Positions 10,742 to 18,875 of a stretch of DNA of 63,029 bases are shown here, one piece after another. The translations under genes were made by a program, and so were the position numbers. Position 1 is the stretch's first letter, and every line of letters begins with the position of its first letter. Where the stretch lies: contig CAJWXP010000010.1 of the NCBI GenBank assembly GCA_913049785.1, positions 1 through 63,029 on the forward strand, in the 5' to 3' direction. The notes under the pieces were generated by a model. That model saw nothing but the letters and a program-made list of their open reading frames with translations, was not told where the DNA came from and made no database searches. Source of the stretch: an uncultured Dehalococcoidia bacterium (GTDB taxonomy: Bacteria > Chloroflexota > Dehalococcoidia > Lucifugimonadales > UBA1127).

Positions 10742-11524
10742 ATGCGCTTTCCTCCCCTCCACGAAGCCCAGTTCATCACTCGACTGAACCGTTTCGCTGC
10801 AATGGTGCTGTTGGACGGCAAAGAGGTCATGGTGCACGTAGCCAACTCCGGTCGTATGAGTGAATTGCTGCAACCGGGGAACCCCTGTTATCTGACCCAC
10901 TACCCTGGCGACCATCGTAAGACGGCCTATGACCTCACTCTCGTAGCCATCAATAGGAATCCCCAAAACGCCATCGCAGAGGAACGCCCTAGCTACGATA
11001 GCAAGCCTGGGTCGCAACAGGATTCTCCCCTCGTACAGAAGGGTCCGGGGCGCGCCCTGGTTTCTGCCGACTCGCGAGTGCCCAACGCTCTGATCTGGGA
11101 GACGTGGCAAGAGGGTGGGCTTCCGCAGTTCACCGGGTACACCGAAGGCAGACGTGAAGTCACCTTCCACGACAGTCGATTGGACATGATGCTGGATGGC
11201 TCTAACGGCAAGTGCTACATCGAAATGAAGTCGGTCACGCTGGTGGTGGACGGCATCGCACGCTTTCCCGACGCCCCTACAGAGCGAGGTCGCAAGCACG
11301 TTGCTACGCTGAAGAAGGCCGTGGAGGAAGGGCACCGGGCCGCTGCGGTGTTTGTCATTCAGCGCGACGATGCCACAGGCCTCACGCCCTATGACGCCAA
11401 CGACCCTGAGTTCGGTGCCGCGCTGCGGGAGGCGGTGGCCGCCGGGGTGGAAGCCTACGCCTTCACCTGCGCGTTGACCCGTGAAGAGATAACCATTGCC
11501 GGTGAGGTGCCTGTGCTGCTGTAG
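10742..11524 (+). CDS. sfsA: SfsA family DNA/RNA nuclease
   Basis: A 260-residue SfsA protein, a family with an N-terminal OB-like nucleic-acid-binding part and a C-terminal restriction-endonuclease-like domain. Visible family features are the opening FITRLNRFAAMVLLDGKEV, the segment HVANSGRMSELL, and the nuclease core with MLDG and CYIEMKSVTL, where the E-x-K pair lies in the predicted active site, followed by FPDAPTERGRKHV. It starts 12 bases after the ThyX-like gene, probably in one operon. Classical annotation as a sugar-fermentation stimulator is historical. Confidence 0.93.
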   Translation: MRFPPLHEAQFITRLNRFAAMVLLDGKEVMVHVANSGRMSELLQPGNPCYLTHYPGDHRKTAYDLTLVAINRNPQNAIAEERPSYDSKPGSQQDSPLVQKGPGRALVSADSRVPNALIWETWQEGGLPQFTGYTEGRREVTFHDSRLDMMLDGSNGKCYIEMKSVTLVVDGIARFPDAPTERGRKHVATLKKAVEEGHRAAAVFVIQRDDATGLTPYDANDPEFGAALREAVAAGVEAYAFTCALTREEITIAGEVPVLL

Positions 11525-11546
11525 AGCAGTAGGGCATAATGCACCA

Positions 11547-12413
11547 ATGACAGAGCGCAACTCACTGGCACTACCTCCTGATTCTCTGGTCGCCACAAGG
11601 CTGGCTGATTTGGCTCGAACGCAGCGCATGGTGTTCTTCGCCGGGCTGCCGGGCGTTGGCAAGAGCCTCCTGATTCGAGAGTTAGCCCACATCGCCCACG
11701 GACTAGGTAGGCGTGTGCACCTGCTGCAGTGGGACGTGGCTCGCCAACCCTTCGTGACGGATGCAGTCGTGAACAAGTATCCCAGAGTCAATGGAGTCCA
11801 CCACCCCGTCATCCGTAAGGCGATGGGAGTGTGGTCGAGGCACGCAGTTGCTGGTTGGCACGAAGCTAATCCTGGCGACGCCGCCCTGCTCATCGGCGAG
11901 ACGCCCCTCATCGGCAACCGCTTTATCGAGCTTGCAACGCCATCCAACGACGACGCTGAACCATTACTGGTTGCCCAAAACACTACGTTTCTGGTACCTG
12001 TCCCCTCTCGGACAGTTCGTAAGGCCATCGAAAGCGCACGGGCGGTTACTACGGCCAACCCAAAACACGACCGTGAAAGCGGCGATGCTCGACCAAACGT
12101 CATGCATGCTATTTGGGAGGAACTTCTGGAGACAGCGTCCGTCTTGGGCATCGGTACTCCAGGTGACGGCAGCTACAACCCGGAATCGTATGAATCTGTC
12201 TATTCTGCAGTGCTAAAGCACCGTCATGCCGAAGTCCTGCCAATCGATTTCACGCTACCGACCAACAACCGCTCCGTCTACGACTTGGATGTGCCGTACC
12301 AGGATGTCATGCCATCTGAAGGCGAAGGTGAGGCGTTCATTGCCCAAGTGGAGCAGACCTACCCTGACCTGGCAGTACTTGAGAAAGAAGTCGCTCGTTG
12401 GTACGTGGTATGA
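11547..12413 (+). CDS. P-loop ATP/GTP-binding protein, unrecognised
   Basis: A 288-residue soluble protein with a clear Walker A motif at residues 35-42 (GLPGVGKS) after a hydrophobic strand VFFAG, as in kinases and AAA proteins. Other segments such as RVHLLQWDVARQPFV and AALLIGETPLIGNRF could be Walker B-like strands, but I cannot identify a named family. ATG 11547 is preferred over the earlier frame start because it begins 22 bases after sfsA and avoids overlap. The stop overlaps the ATG of the EndoIII-like gene as ATGA, so translation is probably coupled. Confidence 0.7.
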   Translation: MTERNSLALPPDSLVATRLADLARTQRMVFFAGLPGVGKSLLIRELAHIAHGLGRRVHLLQWDVARQPFVTDAVVNKYPRVNGVHHPVIRKAMGVWSRHAVAGWHEANPGDAALLIGETPLIGNRFIELATPSNDDAEPLLVAQNTTFLVPVPSRTVRKAIESARAVTTANPKHDRESGDARPNVMHAIWEELLETASVLGIGTPGDGSYNPESYESVYSAVLKHRHAEVLPIDFTLPTNNRSVYDLDVPYQDVMPSEGEGEAFIAQVEQTYPDLAVLEKEVARWYVV

Positions 12414-13093
12414 GCGCAGTGACCGCCAAAACATTGCTGCCGGATGTCTATGACCGCCTCTTCGCGGCGTACGGCCCCCAACACTGGTGGCCCGGCGCGA
12501 CAAACCCCTTTGAGGTGTGTGTAGGCGCCATCCTCACCCAGTCCACGGCGTGGATCAACGTGGAAAAGGCTATGGCGCAGCTAAAATCTGCCGAAGTCCT
12601 CTCCCTTGAAGACATCCACGCCATCCCAGTGGAGAAGCTGGCGGTGCTGGTGCACTCGTCCGGATACTTCAACGTAAAGGCACGCAAGTTGAAGGCGCTG
12701 GCACAACACGTCTACGACAACCACGACAGCGACCTTGCATCGATGCTGGCACAACCGTGGGAGGAGCTGCGCGCGGAGTTGCTTTCTGTGTACGGCATCG
12801 GCGAGGAGACCGCCGACGACATCGTCCTGTACGCTGCGGACGCGCCCAGCTTTGTGGTGGATGCCTACACCCGTCGCATCGTGAACAGGCTCGGCATCGC
12901 CCCGGCGAAAGACGACTATGAGAGCCATAGAGCACAGTTCATGGGTGCCATTCCCGCTGACGTGCCGCGCTACAACGAGTACCATGCGCTGATAGTAAAG
13001 TTGGGCAAGGATGTCTGCAAGAAGTCATCGCCTTTGTGTCAGGAGTGCCCGCTCCAAGGTGTCTGTATCACGGGAATCGGAGGACCGACGTGA
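12410..13093 (+). CDS. Endonuclease III-like DNA glycosylase (HhH-GPD, [4Fe-4S])
   Basis: A 227-residue HhH-GPD superfamily protein for base-excision repair. It shows the substrate-side GAILTQSTAWINVEKA, the helix-hairpin-helix LLSVYGIGEETADDIVLYA, the catalytic aspartate in FVVDAYTRRIVNRLG, and a C-terminal iron-sulfur loop with CX6CX2CX5C spacing (CKKSSPLC...CPLQGVC). Where E. coli EndoIII has the lyase lysine in the hairpin (GVGRKTA), this protein has glutamate (GIGEETA), so a monofunctional glycosylase of the EndoIII-related group is more likely than a bifunctional lyase. It overlaps the preceding P-loop gene by four bases. Confidence 0.9.
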   Translation: MSAVTAKTLLPDVYDRLFAAYGPQHWWPGATNPFEVCVGAILTQSTAWINVEKAMAQLKSAEVLSLEDIHAIPVEKLAVLVHSSGYFNVKARKLKALAQHVYDNHDSDLASMLAQPWEELRAELLSVYGIGEETADDIVLYAADAPSFVVDAYTRRIVNRLGIAPAKDDYESHRAQFMGAIPADVPRYNEYHALIVKLGKDVCKKSSPLCQECPLQGVCITGIGGPT

Positions 13094-13534
13094 AGCTCAT
13101 TGCGTTACTTGTTGTTGCCGTCTAGGTATTGCGGCCTGCGAAGATGAAGGCTCGATCCGCAACCTCACCAGCTTCCAATCAGTCCCTAATGACGTGCGAC
13201 AGCTGGAGTTCAACGCCGTCCAGTCCTCTGTGGTGTTGGCCATGGTGGACAACGGCGTGAACCCTATCACACCCGTTACTGCACCTACCAACGATATGGG
13301 AGCATTCCCGGACACCACGTGGACGGATGGCACCCGGGTCACTGCACCCGACAAGCCCGGGCTCTTGCTCTACGACCACGACCTGATTAAAACGATGGGG
13401 TAGCCGGGCTCACCTCATACATGTCTGACCAGTTCACCAGATGCAAATACCTGGCATTGTCCAATGGAGACGTGACCTGGGCCGATTTGAATGGCAATCC
13501 CACTAAAGACCCAGCGGCCGCTGATTGCACCTAA
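13090..13534 (+). pseudogene. Broken secreted lipoprotein (two frameshifts)
   Basis: The GTG at 13090 overlaps the EndoIII-like stop and begins a signal peptide (VKLIALLVVAV), but the frame ends at TAG 13123-13125. Shifting frame there gives GIAAC, a perfect lipobox continuing the hydrophobic core, followed by a sensible secreted protein up to TAG 13401 (segments NDVRQLEFNAVQSSVVLAMV, APTNDMGAFPDTTW, LLLYDHDL). A second shift continues it as GLTSYMSDQFTRCKYLAL and ADLNGNPTKD to TAA 13532-13534. This resembles Chloroflexota pseudopilin-like secreted proteins. Two shifts mean a pseudogene or sequencing/assembly error. Confidence 0.7.
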
Positions 13535-13541
13535 CCGGGGT

Positions 13542-13940
13542 TTAGCTACGCCCCTGGGCCAAGCCCATAACGTTTCGGTACGACTTGGCGGCTATCTCAA
13601 AGAGCCAGAAGCTATCGAAGCGGATGTTGGCCAGCTTAACGCGGTCGTCGGGGTGAAGGGCCAGTCTCAACTCGTCCAGCGGCACGCGCTGTTCCAGTCG
13701 CTTGTAATCGAAGAAGAACCTACGGTTGTCGTGGTCCACCTCTTCCACCACACCCACTCCCGGAACTGACTTGGGATACAAGCGGTAGCTGCCTGTGCAG
13801 TAGAGCAGCACGCGGTCGCCCTCAGTCAGTGCAGGAGGCCAGCCGGAGTCCACGCCAAAGTGACCCTCCTCCACCGTCACATGGTCGGGCAGAGTAGGGT
13901 CACCAAAGACAGCTAGATAATAACGAGGCTTACGACCCAA
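13542..13940 (-). CDS. EVE-domain-like (PUA-fold) protein
   Basis: A 132-residue protein matching the EVE/PUA-like layout: an N-terminal strand with PRYYLAVFGDP, a central segment GDRVLLYCTGSYRLYPKSVPGVGVVEEV, and a C-terminal helix. EVE domains bind modified bases in RNA or DNA and often accompany restriction or repair systems. It starts with TTG 16 bases after the end of the readthrough-extended rhodanese gene on the same strand, so the two are probably one transcript. Family identification is by pattern only and moderately confident. Confidence 0.6.
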   Translation of the reverse strand: MGRKPRYYLAVFGDPTLPDHVTVEEGHFGVDSGWPPALTEGDRVLLYCTGSYRLYPKSVPGVGVVEEVDHDNRRFFFDYKRLEQRVPLDELRLALHPDDRVKLANIRFDSFWLFEIAAKSYRNVMGLAQGRS

Positions 13941-13956
13941 ACCAACTCGCCTCGCA

Positions 13957-14790
13957 CTAGGTTACGATGAGCGTATCGTCGAGGTTGGCCCACTCCGCAA
14001 AGGAACCATCGTAGTTCCGGACGCGGTCATAACCCATCAGCTTCAGGGTCAGCAGTCCGTGCGCCGCACGGATACCACCCTGTCAGTAAGTAATGACCTC
14101 TCTATCGGGTGTCACTCCCGCTGCGTCCAGCAAAGCCTTCAACTCCGCGGCGGACTTCCACGTCCGGTTCGGCTCGGCGTTCATGAAGTTGGTCCACTCC
14201 AGGTGTACAGCCCCGGGAATGTGGCCGCTTCGCTTGTTCCCTCGAGTAGTCTCGCCTGTCCATTCACCCTCGGATCGCATGTCCAGGTAGAGCACCTTGG
14301 AGTCCTCTACGTGAGACTTGCCATAGTCCAGGGGGCACAGGAGGTCTTCGTTAGTCGCAGGAACAAATGCTGGTGCGGAGACCTTTGGTATCTCTCGAGA
14401 GACAGGCCTGCCTTCATGGAACCACTTCTCCCAGCCGCCGTTCAGCACCTTGGCGTTGGTATGGCCATAGTAGTTCAGCGCCCACCACATCCGTGAAGCC
14501 GGTACGCCGCCAGCCGTGTCGTAGGTAACCACCGTGGTGTCCGGGCCAACGCCCAAGTCGCCCATCAGCTTTGCGAACTGGTCGGGCGGCATCACATGAA
14601 CCGTGTCATCCGCGTTCTTGATGACCGGATTTACTCGCAGACCGACGGCGTTTTTGATGTGCGCTTTCTGGTAGAGGTCAAACGTGGCGCAATCGATCAC
14701 ACGCACGTTGGGATCGTCCAAATGAGCTTCAAGCCAATCGGCCTCTGCAAGGAGTTCAGGCCGAGCGTATTCAGCGGATGCCTGGGTCAT
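13957..14790 (-). CDS. Selenocysteine-containing thiosulfate sulfurtransferase (rhodanese), predicted
   Basis: A two-domain rhodanese of 277 residues when the in-frame TGA at 14083-14085 (codon 236) is read through. The N-terminal, usually inactive, domain has WLEAHLDDPNVRVIDCATFD; the C-terminal domain has YLDMRSEGEW and GHIPGAVHLEW. The frame reads EVITY-TGA-QGGIRAAHGLL and continues with MGYDRVRNYDGSFAEWANLDD to TAG 13957-13959. The catalytic loop of this family is TYCQ(G/S)GxRAAH, so the TGA sits exactly on the active-site cysteine that carries the persulfide. A nested hairpin begins immediately after the TGA. The start is ATG 14790 behind GGAGG. Sec insertion is inferred; a nonsense mutation is the alternative. 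Confidence 0.8.
14044..14082 (-). promoter_or_regulatory. Bacterial SECIS-like hairpin of the rhodanese gene
   Basis: Directly 3' of the UGA the RNA forms a lower stem CAGGGU (14082-14077) with ACCCUG (14049-14044) and an upper stem UCCGUGC (14072-14066) with GCACGGA (14062-14056), leaving an apical loop GGC (14065-14063). The loop starts 17 nt after the UGA and begins with G. This agrees with the bacterial SECIS pattern as I remember it: a hairpin just after the UGA, a loop about 16-37 nt away and a G in the first two loop positions. Confidence 0.75.
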
Positions 14791-14901
14791 AGTCGCCTCC
14801 TGGGTGGAATGGGCACAAGTATACTCCACGTCTCAACCATTAATGCGCTATCATGGGATGCAGAAAATACCGAGACTCACCAAATTATTCAGGAGGGCAG
14901 A

Positions 14902-15561
14902 TTGCTCTACGACTTTCACACCCACACGTTCCTCAGCGATGGCGTCCTATCTCCCGTTGAACTCATCCGCAGGGCGGTAGCAAACGGCTACACGGCCATT
15001 GCAGTGACAGACCATGCAGGGCTGGGTGATCAGGAGCGGGTGCTGGACATCCTGGTCAAGGAATGTGAGATGGCTACAGCAGAGATGGGGATCATGGCGT
15101 TTCCCGGCGTCGAGTTGACCCACGTGCCACCAAAGCGCATTGCCGAGGCCGCACGCAAAGCCAAATCCCTTGGCGCGAAGATCGTCCTTGTGCACGGTGA
15201 GACCATCAAGGAGCCGGTAGCAGAGGGGACGAACCAGGCGGCGTTGGAGTCACCGGACGTGGATATCCTTGTACACCCGGGGATGTTGACTGAGGCTGAG
15301 GCAGAGATGGCGAAGAAAGCTGGGATATACCTGGAGCTGACGGCTCGTGCTGGCCATAGCCTGACAAACGGTCATGTCGCCCGGACAGCTATGTCTGTCG
15401 GCGCCAGTTTAGTGGTCGATTCAGACGGCCATGGCCCGGGAGACCTGCTTACTGAAGAGCTGGCCCAGCAGGTAGCGATAGGAGCTGGCCTCCCCCATGA
15501 TGCGATAGACGCGGTGCTCCATACCAACCCGCAGGCGATAATCGCCAACATGGTGGGCTAG
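14902..15561 (+). CDS. PHP-domain metal-dependent phosphoesterase
   Basis: A 219-residue PHP (polymerase and histidinol phosphatase) protein. The N-terminal metal motif is DFHTHTFLSDG, followed by AVTDHAG, GVELTHV, a conserved histidine in VLVHGETIKEP and in VDILVHPGM, and VVDSDGHGPGD near the end, the usual set of PHP metal ligands. The start is TTG 14902 placed 5 bases after AGGAGGG; the long upstream frame extension runs antisense through the rhodanese gene and has no family similarity. It is divergent from the rhodanese gene. The substrate is unknown; nothing shows a role in histidine synthesis. Confidence 0.88.
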   Translation: MLYDFHTHTFLSDGVLSPVELIRRAVANGYTAIAVTDHAGLGDQERVLDILVKECEMATAEMGIMAFPGVELTHVPPKRIAEAARKAKSLGAKIVLVHGETIKEPVAEGTNQAALESPDVDILVHPGMLTEAEAEMAKKAGIYLELTARAGHSLTNGHVARTAMSVGASLVVDSDGHGPGDLLTEELAQQVAIGAGLPHDAIDAVLHTNPQAIIANMVG

Positions 15562-15577
15562 TACGAAGAAACTATGA

Positions 15578-15605
15578 AACGGCCCCCTTCTCAGGGGGCC
15601 GTTTT
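15578..15605. terminator. Bidirectional terminator between PHP and DUF5679 genes
   Basis: Stem AACGGCCCCC/GGGGGCCGTT with loop TTCTCA and A/T runs on both sides. It serves the PHP gene from the left and the leftward DUF5679 gene from the right. Confidence 0.85.
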
Positions 15606-15606
15606 G

Positions 15607-15747
15607 TTAAGCCTTGCCGATGCGGAAAATCTTAGTGCCGCACGTTGGGCATACGCCATGGTTGGCCGGCCTGCCGTTCTTCAGCGTGACAGCCTGGGCG
15701 TCCTTGATCTCTCTCTTGGTCCTGCACTTAAAGCAATAACCTTCCAT
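15607..15747 (-). CDS. DUF5679 small zinc-ribbon protein
   Basis: A 46-residue protein with two paired-cysteine knuckles, YCFKCRTKRE near the start and VCPTCGTKIFRIGKA at the end, separated by KDAQAVTLKNGRPA. This is the DUF5679 pattern, a tiny zinc-ribbon family common in Chloroflexota and other bacteria. The start ATG at 15747 is preceded by GGAGG (about 11 bases upstream). It lies alone between a bidirectional terminator and a promoter-bearing gap. The function is unknown; a nucleic-acid or protein-binding zinc ribbon is a guess. Confidence 0.85.
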   Translation of the reverse strand: MEGYCFKCRTKREIKDAQAVTLKNGRPANHGVCPTCGTKIFRIGKA

Positions 15748-15918
15748 GTGAACAACCTCCATTTCAGATACGACTACATTCATCATTAGCTACGAAGTTC
15801 AGCTTTGTCAATAGGTAACTGGCGTTTCTGGCCAAAGCTGAGCCTTTCGTTTCGCTAGATTGCGCTAATATTGAATTCCAAACGACATCCATATATCGAA
15901 TTCCATTTGTCTTACAGA

Positions 15919-15946
15919 TTGACATTTTGCGTTATGTCTGTATACT
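15919..15946 (+). promoter_or_regulatory. Sigma-70-type promoter
   Basis: TTGACA (15919-15924), a 16-base spacer and TATACT (15941-15946), in an AT-rich gap. It lies about 90 bases upstream of the 16034 gene and is the best promoter match in the window. Confidence 0.65.
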
Positions 15947-16033
15947 AGCTTTCGTTCGGCCTATGAGGTCGTAATTGCCGCCCACGGGGTTCTCCGTGAA
16001 GCGCCGAAGTTTCAAGTAGATAGGGAGGTTACT

Positions 16034-16534
16034 ATGTTTCAGCCTCGTCCAGAGCCCACGTTCTCCCGCGCCCGTTCAACACCCTCTGCTTCGTCAGTGA
16101 TGGCCAGGCACCTCTCAGATCAGATCCATGAGCCCTTGGACTTTGATGATCATATTCCGGAGCCCGTCATGCCCCCGCCTGAACCACGCTACCGTCCACA
16201 GCCATCGCAGGCCCGACGTACAAACATGGACTGGGCTAGCTGGGCCGCACGCTCGCAACAGGCACAAGAGCGTCTGGCATTAGGCTTTGAGCGGTTGATC
16301 TGGGGTGGTATCGGTGCCCTGGCAGGCGCCGCCGTGGGTGGAATACCCGCTATCATCGATAGCATTCGCCCCGGTTACCCCTTCGTCTTCTCCCAGTCGT
16401 TAGGCTCAACAGTTGGAGCGATAGGCGGTATCTTGCTGTTGAGTTGGTTCCGATCCCGCGCAAGGGTTGAACGCCGTAGGCCAGAATCGCAGGAAAACTG
16501 GACGCCCAGGAACCAGGAAGCATCCTGGAACTAG
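16034..16534 (+). CDS. Membrane protein with proline-rich cytoplasmic N-terminus, hypothetical
   Basis: A 166-residue protein with a long proline/arginine-rich N-terminal region (about residues 1-85), then a hydrophobic helix containing GGIGALAGAAVGGIPAI and a second one with VGAIGGILLLSWF, and a strongly basic, charged C-terminus. A GGGAGG site precedes the ATG and a good promoter lies upstream. No family is recognised. It is followed immediately by a hairpin terminator shared with the convergent DUF3090 gene. Confidence 0.7.
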   Translation: MFQPRPEPTFSRARSTPSASSVMARHLSDQIHEPLDFDDHIPEPVMPPPEPRYRPQPSQARRTNMDWASWAARSQQAQERLALGFERLIWGGIGALAGAAVGGIPAIIDSIRPGYPFVFSQSLGSTVGAIGGILLLSWFRSRARVERRRPESQENWTPRNQEASWN

Positions 16535-16544
16535 GTGTCACTCA

Positions 16545-17069
16545 CTAAAGACCTGGTAGGTCGTCTACCAGGTCTTTGTGGTAGCCGTTGGTCTTGACGC
16601 ACTGATGACCTTCCGGCCCCATTGGCACGCCACAGAGCGGGCACCTGGGACGTCCGGCAGCGCACACGTTCAATGCTTCCTCGGCCAGAGCCTTGAGCTG
16701 GCCAAGATCGATCAGCGTTCCGATGGTCGGGATTCGAGAATCGCTCTCTTCCTGGTCATTGGCTTGTAGCTGGAGGATGGGCCCGCGAGACTCGTCATTG
16801 ATCATGAGTTGCCCCACCTGGAACTCAAAGGACTGATCGCCCGTGCGCTGCGTCATGGCTGAAGGGGTATCAGACCCACTCAGGTCAGCAGTAGAGAGCA
16901 ACCGTTGGATCGCAGTAGCCAACTGGAAGAGTTGCTCTTTCTCCAGCCACAGACACGCGCTCCCATGCTCAGCTTCCACCAAGAGTCTGAACCTGCGGTT
17001 CCCAGGCTCCCCCACGGCGTCTGCATTGACCTTGAAAGCACGTCCTAGCTGGTTCTTTGGGTCAGGCAC
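16545..17069 (-). CDS. DUF3090 family protein
   Basis: A 174-residue protein matching DUF3090: an N-terminal part with AFKVNADAVGEPGNRRFRLL, a middle helix beginning CLWLEKEQLFQLATAIQRLL, a strand near GTLIDLGQLKALAEEAL, and a C-terminal zinc-ribbon RCPLCGVPMGPEGHQCVKTNG. The start GTG 17069 is chosen because a strong AGGGGGGAG ribosome site lies just upstream and it fits family length; the frame continues upstream to 17207 but would run over the divergent MEMO-like gene. Known members lie in Actinobacteria and Chloroflexota and have no established role. Confidence 0.8.
   Translation of the reverse strand: MPDPKNQLGRAFKVNADAVGEPGNRRFRLLVEAEHGSACLWLEKEQLFQLATAIQRLLSTADLSGSDTPSAMTQRTGDQSFEFQVGQLMINDESRGPILQLQANDQEESDSRIPTIGTLIDLGQLKALAEEALNVCAAGRPRCPLCGVPMGPEGHQCVKTNGYHKDLVDDLPGL
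16547..16577. terminator. Hairpin between convergent genes
   Basis: Perfect 13-bp stem AAAGACCTGGTAG/CTACCAGGTCTTT with loop GTCGT. It overlaps the last codons of the leftward DUF3090 gene and can terminate the rightward membrane-protein gene. Confidence 0.65.
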
Positions 17070-17183
17070 ACTCCCCCCTAAATGTCGCTGATTGCGGTGC
17101 ATGATAGCATAGCCGTGCGCTTGCATGGGACACGCTACCGGCCTAAGATGCCAGCCATAAACCACAAGACGGTAGGGTACTTC

Positions 17184-18464
17184 ATGGTCGATGACCCGCT
17201 CCATCACCCCAAGTTACGTCCCCTGGACATCCGAAGGGTAGACCAGGGAGGGCAGCAACTCCTATCGCTCAACGACCCACTTCGATTGACCGACCAGGCG
17301 ATGCTGATCAACCACCGACAGGCATCGGTTCTAGCCCTCTGCGATGGCACACGCGACCTCCCAACATTGATCGCTGACCTGTCCGCACGGAACGGCATTC
17401 ACGTGCTTCTCCCGGAGATGGAGGATTTGGTCGATACCCTGGACGAGAACCTGCTCCTGGAAGGTCCCCGCTTTCAAGAGGCCTGTCAGCGCGCTCTTGT
17501 TGCCTATCGACAAGCCCCGTACCGAAAGCCAGCGATGGCGGACGCGGTCTACCCTGCAGACGCTGCTGACCTGCACCGTGCTCTGGACGAGTTCTGCGCT
17601 CAGGCCCCTCCCCCAGACATATCGACGACATCGGTATCCCGACCGGGAGAAATCGTCGGGTTGCTGACGCCCCACATCGATTACGCCCGGGGACATGAGG
17701 TGTACGCCGGGGTCTGGCAGCAAGCCATCCCATCGCTTAGCGACTACGACCTGATAGTGGTCCTAGGAACGGACCATGCGGGCGGGCCAGGCAAGCTCAC
17801 CCTGACGCGTCAGCACTACGCTACTCCCTGGGGGACGCTGCCCACAGATCTAGAGGTGGTTGAAGCGCTCATCCGCGGTCAGGGTGCAGAGGCTGCGCTG
17901 GCAGAAGAGCTGCACCACGTCCGGGAACACTCCATTGAACTGGCGTTGGTCTGGCTTCACTATGCGATGCAACGGGGAGCTGATTCGCCGCTTTCAGAAA
18001 GCGCGTTACCGCCGGTGGTGCCGATCTTGTGTGGCCACATGGGTCATTTCATCCGAGGCGAGGGAACTCCGGAAACCGACCGCTCTTTCGGCATGCTGCT
18101 GGACACCCTGCGCTTCACCATGGAGAGTAGGCGCACCCTTGTGGTGGCTTCAGGCGATCTGGCCCATGTTGGCCCGGCATTCGGTGACGCTGCTCCTCTT
18201 GGTGCACAGCAGCGTGCACAGTTGAAGTCGGACGATGATGCGTCGCTGGAAGCCATCCGCTTTGGTGATGCGCCTGCGTTCTTCCAGGGGCTGAAGGAGG
18301 ATGAAGACCGTAGGCGCGTCTGTGGCATTACTCCCATCTACCTGGCGATGCAGCTGCTTGGCAACAACGTGTCCGGAACCGTAACGGACTACGCCCAATG
18401 CCCTGCCGATATAGACGGTGGCTCTCTGGTTTCAATAGCTGGAGCGGTCTGGCGTAAGAACTGA
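17184..18464 (+). CDS. MEMO/AmmeMemoRadiSam system protein B-like
   Basis: A 426-residue protein whose C-terminal two-thirds is a MEMO domain, a fold related to class III extradiol dioxygenases. Visible motifs are IVGLLTPHIDYARGHEVYAG (metal histidine), VVLGTDHAG, HHVREHSIELALVWLHYAM, VVPILCGHMG and VVASGDLAHVGPAFGD. The N-terminal third (residues 1-120) is a separate region containing NHRQASVLALCDGTRDLPTL, seen in other bacterial MEMO-like proteins. In the AmmeMemoRadiSam set, MEMO accompanies a radical SAM protein and AMMECR1; neither is present here. The start ATG 17184 is chosen from the family-like opening and a GGTAGGG site; in-frame ATGs at 17082 and 17148 are possible. Confidence 0.85.
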   Translation: MVDDPLHHPKLRPLDIRRVDQGGQQLLSLNDPLRLTDQAMLINHRQASVLALCDGTRDLPTLIADLSARNGIHVLLPEMEDLVDTLDENLLLEGPRFQEACQRALVAYRQAPYRKPAMADAVYPADAADLHRALDEFCAQAPPPDISTTSVSRPGEIVGLLTPHIDYARGHEVYAGVWQQAIPSLSDYDLIVVLGTDHAGGPGKLTLTRQHYATPWGTLPTDLEVVEALIRGQGAEAALAEELHHVREHSIELALVWLHYAMQRGADSPLSESALPPVVPILCGHMGHFIRGEGTPETDRSFGMLLDTLRFTMESRRTLVVASGDLAHVGPAFGDAAPLGAQQRAQLKSDDDASLEAIRFGDAPAFFQGLKEDEDRRRVCGITPIYLAMQLLGNNVSGTVTDYAQCPADIDGGSLVSIAGAVWRKN

Positions 18465-18875
18465 TTCAAGCGACGTTACAGGGCCGCCCACCACATCAAC
18501 AATCGATTCCTAGCTGAAGCACAAAAATTCGTGCCGCCTCACAGCTTGCCTCAAAATCATCGATTTCCTTCACGTTGAACATGACTCCGCAATCATCCAT
18601 GATACTTGATACGAAATTCGTAAAACATAAGAGTTTGTGAAGCTGTGCACATACGAATTTTGTTGACAATGTCCGCTCTTGGATGGTACGTTGGACTGTG
18701 GAGTTTGTCTTGATGACAAGGCATAGTTTTGTGTCCGGAGATACTAAGTCTGAACAACACTTGCTAAGGGTGATTCAGGAACACTCTCAGCATTGATACA
18801 CGACACTCACATCGCACTAATATTACGAAAAACATCGCCCATTTAGCGAGATTTGACGTTCAACGGGAGGTTCAA
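18465..18875. other. Intergenic region upstream of korAB
   Basis: About 410 bases, AT-rich, without a supportable gene on either strand. A TTGACA at 18663-18668 with TACGTT 18 bases later is a weak promoter candidate for korAB. The ribosome site GGGAGG stands just before the TTG start at 18876. No terminator-like hairpin was found after the MEMO-like gene. Confidence 0.5.

Noticed and set aside
14596-14901. N-terminal extension of the PHP protein
   Set aside because: This is antisense to the rhodanese gene and has no family similarity; TTG 14902 after AGGAGGG is a better start.
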